Shown piece after piece: positions 1 through 4,688 of a DNA stretch of 5,501 nucleotides. Under the pieces are notes generated by a model, which was not told the origin of the DNA, made no database searches, and saw only the letters and a list, made by a program, of their open reading frames with translations. The position numbers were made by a program, and so were the translations under genes. This DNA is from an uncultured Eubacteriales bacterium (lineage in GTDB: Bacteria > Bacillota > Clostridia > UBA1381): NCBI GenBank assembly GCA_900556575.1, contig USPO01000123.1, positions 1 through 5,501 on the forward strand. Direction: 5' to 3'. Position 1 is the stretch's first letter. Each line of letters begins with the position of its first letter.

Positions 1-27
1 TTCCTGTATATTTTTTAAATTTCACGG

Positions 28-56
28 TTGACCTCAAAAAGGAAATGTGATATAAT
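28..56 (+). promoter_or_regulatory. sigma-A promoter of alaS (extended -10)
   Basis: The -35 box is TTGACC at 28-33 (five of six consensus bases). The -10 box is a perfect TATAAT at 51-56, with a 17-bp spacer. A TG dinucleotide at 48-49, one base before the -10 box, makes it an extended -10 promoter. The predicted start of transcription is near 63, giving an alaS leader of about 78 nt. That is too short for a T-box riboswitch, which often controls aminoacyl-tRNA synthetase genes in Firmicutes, and no T-box sequence is visible. Confidence 0.85.
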
Positions 57-117
57 AAATCTATATGTATATTTGAATGAAACAGACTGCTTCGGGGCTG
101 TCCCGTTGAGTTTTGTG

Positions 118-140
118 AAAGGAGTTTTAATTTTAAAACT
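118..140 (+). promoter_or_regulatory. split ribosome binding site of alaS with spacer hairpin
   Basis: A strong Shine-Dalgarno sequence AAAGGAG lies at 118-124, but the ATG is at 141, a linear gap of 16 nt, well beyond the usual 5-9. The gap is an inverted repeat: AGTTTTAA at 123-130 is the exact reverse complement of TTAAAACT at 133-140, leaving a two-base loop (or four bases if the last pair is open). Folding would loop out the spacer and set AAAGG directly beside the ATG. Split binding sites of this kind are known from phage T4 genes 25 and 38. The inverted repeat is seen directly; its role is inference. No in-frame ATG, GTG or TTG lies closer to the Shine-Dalgarno sequence. Confidence 0.6.
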
Positions 141-2783
141 ATGGAAAAATTAGGTGTAAACGAAATTCGTGAAAAATTCCTGAGCTTCTTTGAATCAAAA
201 GGATGTCTCAGACTTAACAGCTTTCCGCTTGTTCCGAAAGATGATGCAAGCCTTCTTTTAATTAATTCGGGTATGGCTCCGATGAAAAAGTGGTTTACTC
301 GTGCGGAAGAACCGCCGAGAGATAGAGTAACAACCTGCCAGAAGTGTATAAGAACACCGGATATTGAACGTGTAGGTCATACGGCGCGTCATGGTACTTT
401 CTTTGAAATGCTCGGTAACTTCTCGTTCGGAGATTATTTCAAAAGAGAAGCAACTGCATGGGCATGGGAGTTCTTCACTAAAGTTATGGAAATTCCGGCA
501 GAAAAGCTTTATATTTCAGTATATGAAGATGATGACGAGGCAAGGGATATTTGGATTAATGAAGTAGGTGTTGATGCATCGCATATCGTTAAGCTTGGCA
601 AAGAAGATAATTTCTGGGAGCATGGTACAGGTCCGTGCGGTCCTTGCTCGGAAATCTACTATGACAGAGGATTAAAGTACGGCTGCGGAAGTCCAACCTG
701 CGGTGTGGGCTGTGACTGTGACCGTTTTATGGAGGTTTGGAACCTCGTATTTACGCAGTTTGATAAGGATGAGGAAGGCAACTATAACAGACTTGCAAGA
801 CCGAATATCGATACAGGTATGGGACTTGAAAGACTTGCTGTTGTTATGCAGGACGTTGATAACCTCTTTGAAGTTGATACAGTTCAGGATGTTATGAAGC
901 ATATTTGCCGTATTGCGGGTGTTGAATATAAGAAGGATGCAAAGACAGATGTATCACTTCGTGTAATTACCGATCATATCAGAAGTACTGTAATGATGGT
1001 TTCCGATGGTGTTATTCCGTCAAACGAGGGAAGAGGCTATGTATTAAGACGTTTACTCCGTCGTGCCGCACGTCATGGCAAGCTTTTAAACATAGACCGC
1101 CGTTTCTTATATGAAGTTGCCGGAACAGTTATAGATGCATCAAAGAGTGCATATCCGGAGCTTGAGGAAAAGAGAAACTATATTACAAGAATTATAGAAA
1201 AGGAAGAAGAGCGTTTCGATGCTACTATTGATAACGGTCTTGCAATCCTTAACGGATATATTGAGGAAGCAAAGAAAGCAAATGCAAAGGAATTAACGGG
1301 TGAAGAAGCATTCAAACTTCATGATACCTATGGATTCCCGCTGGATTTGACAATCGAAATGGCACAGGAGCAGGGACTCGGTGTTGATGTTGACGGATTT
1401 AACAAGTGTATGGAGGAGCAGAAGACAGCTGCAAGAGAGTCAAGAAAGGACGGCTCAAGCTGGGATGCGGAGGATACCTATACATTTGAAAACGTTACTG
1501 AGCCGACAGAGTTCACAGGCTATACAAAGCTTGAGGATGAGAGTGTAATCCTTGGCATAGCTGCTGAAAAAGAAGTATGTGCAAAGATAAGCAAGGGTGA
1601 AACAGGAATTATCGTAACGGCAAAGACACCGTTCTATGCTGAAATGGGCGGACAGTCCGGTGATAAGGGTTCAATCACAGGTGCAAACGGCAAGGCTGAG
1701 GTTGTATATACAACTAAGACAGGCGACGGCACATATCTCCATGAGGTAAAGGTAGTTGAGGGCGAGCTTTCACTTGATGATAAAGTTACATTATCTGTAT
1801 GCAAGAAAAACAGAATGGCAATCAGCCGTAACCATAGTGCTACTCACCTTCTTCATGCTGCATTAAAGCACGCTTTGGGTGACCATGTTGCACAGGCAGG
1901 TTCACTTGTAACAGCTGATCGTCTGCGTTTTGACTTCTCGCACTTTGAGGCTATGACAACAGAGCAGCTTCAGGAGGTTGAGCAGGCTGTTAATGATGCA
2001 ATTCTTGAGGCTATGGATATTACCGTTCAGGAGCTTCCTATTGAAGAAGCAAAGAAGCTTGGTGCAGAGGCACAGTTCGGCGAAAAGTACGGTGATGTTG
2101 TAAGAGTCGTTTCGATGGGCGATTACAGTATGGAATTCTGCGGCGGTACTCACTTAAAGAATACAGCCGAGGTAGGCTTGTTCAAGCTTATTTCAGAGGC
2201 AGGTGTGGCAGCAGGCGTAAGACGTATCGAGGCTGTAACAGGTCAGGGCGTTCTTGACTATATCAAGGCTAAGGATGAAATGATTGCAAAGACAGGTGCT
2301 GCATTAAAGACAAACCGTCTTGATGAGCTTGATGTGAAGGCTGCGTCCGTAATGGATGAAAACAGAGCATATGCTAAAAAGGTTGAGGCTTTTGAAGCTA
2401 AGATGGCAGAGCTTAAGACAAAGGATATGATGTCGGCGGTTAAGCATATCGGAGATATGAATGTGCTTGCGGTACAGCTTGACGGCATGGCAGTTCCGGA
2501 GTTAAAGAATATTGCGGATCAGGCAAAGGCTAAAACAGAAAACAGCGTGGTTGTTCTCGCATCGAATACAGACGGAAAGATTACATTTGTTGCAATGGCA
2601 TCAAAGGATGCTGTTAAGGCCGGTGTACACTGCGGCAATATCATTAAGGAGCTTACGGCAATCTGCGGAGGCAGAGGTGGCGGTAAGCCGGACATGGCTC
2701 AGGGCGGCGGTAAGGATGCATCGAAGATAGAGGATGCATTGGCTAAGGTCGATGAGCTTGTAGCTGCAATGACAAATAAATAA
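141..2783 (+). CDS. alaS: alanyl-tRNA synthetase (AlaRS), complete
   Basis: This enzyme charges tRNA-Ala with alanine in the cytosol and hydrolyses mischarged Ser- and Gly-tRNA-Ala. At 880 residues it has the family's usual length. The class II catalytic domain occupies roughly residues 1-240: NSGMAPMKKWF at 42-52, motif 2 region RHGTFFEMLGNFSFGDYFK at 83-101, and motif 3 GRGYVLRR at 297-304 just beyond. A tRNA-recognition region follows to about 450. The editing domain carries the zinc motif HxxxH at 565/569 and CxxxH at 667/671, nearly the E. coli positions. The C-terminal C-Ala domain ends in a Gly-rich segment (GGRGGGKPDMAQGGG, 843-857). Residues 182-193 hold four cysteines (C182, C187, C191, C193) in a catalytic-domain insert that I recall from clostridial AlaRS. 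The start fits the family N-terminus (NEIREKFLSFFESKG). The gene ends in tandem TAA stops, 64 bp before the hinT start. Confidence 0.98.
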   Translation: MEKLGVNEIREKFLSFFESKGCLRLNSFPLVPKDDASLLLINSGMAPMKKWFTRAEEPPRDRVTTCQKCIRTPDIERVGHTARHGTFFEMLGNFSFGDYFKREATAWAWEFFTKVMEIPAEKLYISVYEDDDEARDIWINEVGVDASHIVKLGKEDNFWEHGTGPCGPCSEIYYDRGLKYGCGSPTCGVGCDCDRFMEVWNLVFTQFDKDEEGNYNRLARPNIDTGMGLERLAVVMQDVDNLFEVDTVQDVMKHICRIAGVEYKKDAKTDVSLRVITDHIRSTVMMVSDGVIPSNEGRGYVLRRLLRRAARHGKLLNIDRRFLYEVAGTVIDASKSAYPELEEKRNYITRIIEKEEERFDATIDNGLAILNGYIEEAKKANAKELTGEEAFKLHDTYGFPLDLTIEMAQEQGLGVDVDGFNKCMEEQKTAARESRKDGSSWDAEDTYTFENVTEPTEFTGYTKLEDESVILGIAAEKEVCAKISKGETGIIVTAKTPFYAEMGGQSGDKGSITGANGKAEVVYTTKTGDGTYLHEVKVVEGELSLDDKVTLSVCKKNRMAISRNHSATHLLHAALKHALGDHVAQAGSLVTADRLRFDFSHFEAMTTEQLQEVEQAVNDAILEAMDITVQELPIEEAKKLGAEAQFGEKYGDVVRVVSMGDYSMEFCGGTHLKNTAEVGLFKLISEAGVAAGVRRIEAVTGQGVLDYIKAKDEMIAKTGAALKTNRLDELDVKAASVMDENRAYAKKVEAFEAKMAELKTKDMMSAVKHIGDMNVLAVQLDGMAVPELKNIADQAKAKTENSVVVLASNTDGKITFVAMASKDAVKAGVHCGNIIKELTAICGGRGGGKPDMAQGGGKDASKIEDALAKVDELVAAMTNK

Positions 2784-2789
2784 TAAATA

Positions 2790-2824
2790 TAGGGCTGCGG
2801 CAAAATATTTTTTGTGCAGCCCTA
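2790..2824 (+). promoter_or_regulatory. intercistronic hairpin between alaS and hinT
   Basis: TAGGGCTGC at 2790-2798 pairs perfectly with GCAGCCCTA at 2816-2824 (9 bp). Inside this, CAAAA at 2801-2805 pairs with TTTTG at 2810-2814 around a four-base loop. The stem is strong, but the base run after it is AAAATTG, so there is no T-tract on the plus strand. The minus strand also lacks a good one. It is therefore more likely an mRNA processing, stability or partial attenuation element than a standard terminator. It lies 9 nt upstream of the hinT Shine-Dalgarno sequence and could also affect initiation there. Confidence 0.6.
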
Positions 2825-2847
2825 AAATTGAATGGGAGGAAACAGAA

Positions 2848-3189
2848 ATGGATTGCTTATTCTGCAAAATAATTAATGGCGATATACCTTCAAATAAGGT
2901 ATACGAGGATGATATGATGCTTGCGTTCCGTGACATTGAACCGCAGGCTCCGCAGCATATTGTTATTGTGCCGAAAGCACATATCAAGAGTGCAAATGAA
3001 CTTAATGAAGAGAACATTAAGTATGCTGCACACATTTGGTCAAAGATACCGGAAATTGCGAAGTCACTCGGTATTGATGAGAACGGTTACAGAGTAGTGA
3101 ACAACTGCGGCAAAGACGGCGGACAAACAGTAGGGCATCTTCACTTCCACCTGATGGGAGGTAGGGAATTCGGCTGGCCTGCAGGCTGA
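2848..3189 (+). CDS. hinT: HIT-family (HinT-like) purine nucleoside phosphoramidase
   Basis: This is a 113-residue histidine triad protein, the normal length for the Hint branch. It starts with MDCLFCKIINGDIPSNKVYED, typical of the family, with C3 and C6 as a likely half zinc site. HIVIVPKAHI follows near residues 37-46, and the catalytic triad is GHLHFHLMGGR with H97, H99 and H101. It ends WPAG, the conserved C-terminal motif. Known family activity is hydrolysis of AMP-N phosphoramidates, including lysyl-AMP made by lysyl-tRNA synthetase in E. coli. The ATG at 2848 is chosen because GGGAGGA (2834-2840) sits 7 nt upstream and family homology begins there. An in-frame start at 2812 would add 12 unrelated residues and lies inside the upstream hairpin. 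It is co-directional with alaS and probably co-transcribed. Confidence 0.95.
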   Translation: MDCLFCKIINGDIPSNKVYEDDMMLAFRDIEPQAPQHIVIVPKAHIKSANELNEENIKYAAHIWSKIPEIAKSLGIDENGYRVVNNCGKDGGQTVGHLHFHLMGGREFGWPAG

Positions 3190-3295
3190 TTTGAACGGAA
3201 TGCTCGTTGCATCTTTCCCATTTTCGAGGTTAGGAGTATGCCGATACACCGTCACCTCTCAAAAGGAAAAGCTGCTTAGAGCATTCCGCTCAAAT
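3189..3295. repeat. palindrome 1, full-length hairpin element
   Basis: The outer arms are 17 bp: ATTTGAACGGAATGCTC (3189-3205) against GAGCATTCCGCTCAAAT (3279-3295), with one mismatch. Pairing continues inward in short helices: GCA with TGC, CTTT with AAAG, CC with GG, TTTT with AAAA, and GAGGT with ACCTC. At the tip is a small hairpin in which GTAT pairs with ATAC around GCCG. The first base of the palindrome is the last base of the hinT TGA stop codon. This is the only copy with complete outer arms, so it looks like the founder of the array. Being palindromic, it would form a similar structure in RNA from either strand. Confidence 0.85.
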
Positions 3296-3302
3296 ACAGT
3301 AA

Positions 3303-3391
3303 GAATGCTCGCTGCATCTTTCCCATTTTCGAGGTTAGGAGTATGCCGATACACCGTCACCTCTCAAAAGGAAAAGCTGCTTAGAGCATTC
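3303..3391. repeat. palindrome 2, truncated left arm
   Basis: GAATGCTC (3303-3310) pairs with GAGCATTC (3384-3391). The internal helices are those of palindrome 1, with the same sequence except C3312. The outer nine bases of the left arm are replaced by the spacer ACAGTAA, while the outer right arm CGCTCAAAT remains. This asymmetry suggests tandem duplication of a 105-bp segment rather than three independent insertions. Confidence 0.85.
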
Positions 3392-3407
3392 CGCTCAAAT
3401 ACAGTAA

Positions 3408-3496
3408 GAATGCTCGCCGCATTGTACCCCTTTTCGAGGTTAGGAGTATGCCGATACGCCGTCACCTCTCAAAAGGGAAAGCTGCTTAGAGCATTC
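3408..3496. repeat. palindrome 3, diverged copy
   Basis: GAATGCTC (3408-3415) pairs with GAGCATTC (3489-3496). This copy carries the array's sequence differences. The left arm has CCCCTTTT where the other copies have CCCATTTT, and the right arm has AAAAGGG where they have AAAAGGA. Together these give an uninterrupted 7-bp helix (CCCTTTT with AAAAGGG) where palindromes 1 and 2 have a bulged A. Other changes nearer the base (TTGTA for TCTTT) weaken a neighbouring helix. Confidence 0.85.
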
Positions 3497-3557
3497 CGCT
3501 CAAATACAGTAAGAATGCTTGCTGCATCTGTAAAGACTAATATAATACGAGGAAGCT

Positions 3558-3845
3558 ATGGACGTACATTATGAACTTTCGCTGCTAACACAAAGAGCAA
3601 GAAATGATAAAAAACTCAGACAGGAATTACTTGCAACAAGGGCAGAGGCGGACCCTGTAAAGGCTTTTTGCGATAAGTGTGCCGAGCTGGGTTACAGCCA
3701 TATAACAGTGTATGAACTTTTAACTGCCGGTGAAGAATTTTGTGCTGCAATGCTCAGGAGTGTGAATGGCGGTGGAGTAGAAGCCCCGGATGATTGGGAT
3801 GATTTCTATGAAATGTTCTTTGATGAACTTGAAAGAATGGAGTAG
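3558..3845 (+). CDS. small acidic protein with Nif11-leader-like domain
   Basis: This 95-residue protein has no membrane segment or signal peptide. Residues 5-62 follow the pattern of Nif11-type leader domains: a helix with DKKLRQELLATR (17-28), then DPVKAFCDKCAELGY (32-46) and ITVYELLTAGEEF (49-61). A Gly-Gly-Gly at 71-73 resembles the double-glycine cleavage site of such leaders. The remainder, 74-95, is strongly acidic and aromatic (PDDWDDFYEMFFDELE), with no Cys, Ser or Thr, so it is a poor substrate for lanthipeptide or sactipeptide chemistry. It may be a free-standing Nif11-like protein rather than a RiPP precursor. The ATG follows GAGGAAG (3549-3555) at short spacing (4 nt from AGGA). 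No modification enzyme or transporter lies in the window. The family call rests on pattern resemblance only. Confidence 0.75.
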   Translation: MDVHYELSLLTQRARNDKKLRQELLATRAEADPVKAFCDKCAELGYSHITVYELLTAGEEFCAAMLRSVNGGGVEAPDDWDDFYEMFFDELERME

Positions 3846-3893
3846 ACCATATTGGTCAAAGTAAATTAAAGATAAATTATTATATAAAAACAA

Positions 3894-3940
3894 ATAAGCC
3901 GCAGAATCTATATCCTGCGGCTTATCTGTTTTGTTCGTTC
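3894..3940. terminator. bidirectional intrinsic terminator
   Basis: ATAAGCCGCAG (3894-3904) and CTGCGGCTTAT (3915-3925) form a perfect 11-bp stem with a 10-base loop. On the plus strand it is followed by CTGTTTTGTTCGTTC, and on the minus strand by TTGTTTTTATATAAT, so both directions have a T-rich tail. It sits between the convergent Nif11-like gene and spoVG, where a shared terminator is expected. It would end the rightward alaS-hinT-Nif11 group and back up the spoVG terminator. Confidence 0.9.
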
Positions 3941-3971
3941 AAAATTATTAAAAGAAGCGAAAAACGCTTCT
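3941..3971 (-). terminator. intrinsic terminator of spoVG
   Basis: AGAAGCG (3953-3959) pairs with CGCTTCT (3965-3971) around five bases. Read on the minus strand, the stem is followed by TTTAATAATTTT, a usable U-tract. On the plus strand the following bases (CCGAATACA) do not fit, so it acts only leftward. The spoVG 3' untranslated region before it is 105 nt. Confidence 0.8.
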
Positions 3972-4076
3972 CCGAATACATTTTAATCCTGGAAACTATC
4001 CAAGCGAACTTTGTTCTGTCTTGTTATAATGTGAATTAATTCGTGATTTCACGCATTTCCTTGGCGTAATAAAGGA

Positions 4077-4349
4077 TTATTCCTCAACAGGGTTCTGAAG
4101 TTCTTCTTCATACTTAGCGAGAATAGCTGTTTCGAGCTTATTACGCATTTCGCTGTGTATCGGATGTGCTATGTCCTTGTATTCGCCGTCAGGTGTTCTG
4201 CGGCTCGGCATTGCTGTGAAAAGCTTGTCCTGTCCTTCGATAATCTTTATGTCATGAACAACAAAAGCATTGTCAAAAGTTACTGAAACAACAGCCTTCA
4301 TCTTGCTGTCAGCTGACACCTTCTTGATTCTGATGTCTGTAATCTCCAA
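4077..4349 (-). CDS. spoVG: SpoVG family regulator, complete
   Basis: This is a 90-residue cytosolic protein of the SpoVG family, site-specific nucleic-acid-binding regulators. They affect asymmetric septation and sporulation in Bacillus, and virulence or cell-wall genes elsewhere. Family hallmarks are EITDIRIKKV (2-11), the strand FDNAFVVHDIKIIEG (25-39), FTAMPSRRTPDGEYKDIAHP (44-63) and a C-terminal helix beginning SEMRNKLETAI (66-76). Length is normal (about 84-97). The start is a TTG (4349-4347) read as Met: family homology begins there, and AAGGTGGTGA (complement of 4355-4364) lies upstream, with 8 nt between GGTGG and the TTG. Upstream in-frame GTG codons lie inside that Shine-Dalgarno sequence, and a TTG at 4418 has no such site and sits next to the predicted transcription start. 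The gene is divergent from murC and probably monocistronic. Confidence 0.95.
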   Translation of the reverse strand: MEITDIRIKKVSADSKMKAVVSVTFDNAFVVHDIKIIEGQDKLFTAMPSRRTPDGEYKDIAHPIHSEMRNKLETAILAKYEEELQNPVEE

Positions 4350-4354
4350 GTTAA

Positions 4355-4364
4355 TCACCACCTT
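4355..4364 (-). promoter_or_regulatory. ribosome binding site deciding the spoVG TTG start
   Basis: On the minus strand the sequence AAGGTGGTGA matches the anti-Shine-Dalgarno complement AAGGAGGTGA at nine of ten bases. It precedes the TTG at 4349. The strong match compensates for a weak start codon and rules out the overlapping GTG codons as starts. Confidence 0.8.
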
Positions 4365-4428
4365 CCAACTTTCTGAGCTTATGCCCGTATTTTTGCAGTC
4401 TCTCCAGTGATGTCTCAATACTCTTTCT

Positions 4429-4457
4429 ATTGTACTTTAAAAATGAAAATTTGTCAA
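4429..4457 (-). promoter_or_regulatory. sigma-A promoter of spoVG
   Basis: On the minus strand a perfect TTGACA -35 box (4457-4452) and a TACAAT -10 box (4434-4429, five of six) are separated by 17 bp. Transcription should begin near 4422, leaving a leader of roughly 70 nt. A second TTGACA lies 15 bp further upstream (4472-4467) with no -10 box at proper spacing. I see no sigma-H-type promoter, although spoVG in Bacillus subtilis is the classic sigma-H target. Confidence 0.85.
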
Positions 4458-4556
4458 TAGTTTTGTTGTCAATTTATAAAAACCATACAAAATAACCACA
4501 AAAACAATATAGGTATTTATTTTTTTGTTCAATCAACCTATTTTTCAAAAAAAGGG

Positions 4557-4585
4557 TTTAAAAAAAAATGCGTTTGAGATATAAT
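4557..4585 (+). promoter_or_regulatory. probable sigma-A promoter of murC
   Basis: A perfect TATAAT -10 box is at 4580-4585. At 17-bp spacing the -35 position reads TTTAAA (4557-4562), four of six consensus bases. The region immediately upstream is A- and T-tract rich and could serve as an UP element. Transcription would start near 4592. The weak -35 box suggests lower strength than the facing spoVG promoter. Confidence 0.6.
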
Positions 4586-4688
4586 ACAATTATGAAATAA
4601 TAGCTGTAATTTTACTGCAAAGGATAATTAGGTCTGAAAGTATATATACATATAAATTCAGGCATTTTTAGAAGGGAGAAAATTAATT

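Larger units (their letters stand above)
3198..3529. repeat. tandem array of 105-bp palindromic units (3 copies plus stub)
   Basis: Three directly repeated units of exactly 105 bp run 3198-3302, 3303-3407 and 3408-3512, followed by a 17-bp partial fourth copy to 3529. Units 1 and 2 differ at one base (T3207 against C3312). Unit 3 differs from unit 2 at seven positions. Each unit is internally an imperfect palindrome, entered separately. The array fills most of the gap between hinT and the next gene. Because 105 is a multiple of three, one frame stays open across it (3191-3574), but that frame has no ribosome binding site and unit 3 changes are mostly non-synonymous in it. I see no transposase. 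The family is not one I recognise; a MITE-like or REP-like dispersed hairpin is the likeliest class. Confidence 0.9.
4350..4688. other. divergent AT-rich intergenic region, spoVG / murC
   Basis: This 339-bp gap has no credible gene. It holds the spoVG leader and promoter on the left and the murC promoter and leader on the right. Between them is a very AT-rich core (about 4440-4565) with A- and T-tracts. Inside the core is an inverted repeat, ATAGGT at 4509-4514 and ACCTAT at 4536-4541, 21 bp apart. On the minus strand ATTGACAA occurs twice, at 4473-4466 and 4458-4451. The murC leader is about 97 nt and shows no recognisable riboswitch. Confidence 0.7.

Noticed and set aside
2601..3035. Long minus-strand open frame across the alaS end and hinT start
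   Set aside because: It is antisense to two certain genes, has no homology I recognise and crosses the intercistronic hairpin. It is a shadow frame.
3198..3529. CRISPR array
   Set aside because: The repeated units are contiguous 105-bp copies with no unique spacers, and no cas gene is present.
3519..3546. Promoter for the Nif11-like gene: TATAAT at 3541-3546 with TTGCTG 16 bp upstream
   Set aside because: The -35 match is only three of six, and transcription would start about five bases before the ATG, inside the Shine-Dalgarno sequence. A leaderless start cannot be excluded, but read-through from upstream or a promoter inside the array is equally possible.
3191..3574. Open frame of 127 codons made of 35-residue repeats across the tandem array
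   Set aside because: The frame is open because the 105-bp unit is a multiple of three. It has only a TTG start with no Shine-Dalgarno sequence, overlaps the next gene's start, and differences between units are mainly non-synonymous. The palindromic structure explains the sequence better.
3845..3857. Inverted repeat GACCA-TAT-TGGTC at the stop of the Nif11-like gene
   Set aside because: The stem is only 5 bp with no T-tract, and a much stronger terminator follows at 3894.
4011..4030. Plus-strand promoter with TATAAT at 4025-4030
   Set aside because: The only TTG-like -35 candidate (TTGTTC at 4011) is 8 bp away, far too close, and no plus-strand gene follows.
4031..4054. Palindromes GAATTAATTC and CGTG/CACG in the spoVG 3' region
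   Set aside because: The arms are 4-5 bp in AT-rich sequence and are expected by chance. The clear terminators lie further left.
4350..4418. Upstream extension of SpoVG to a TTG at 4418
   Set aside because: The added residues have no SpoVG resemblance, the codon lies next to the predicted transcription start, and no Shine-Dalgarno sequence precedes it.
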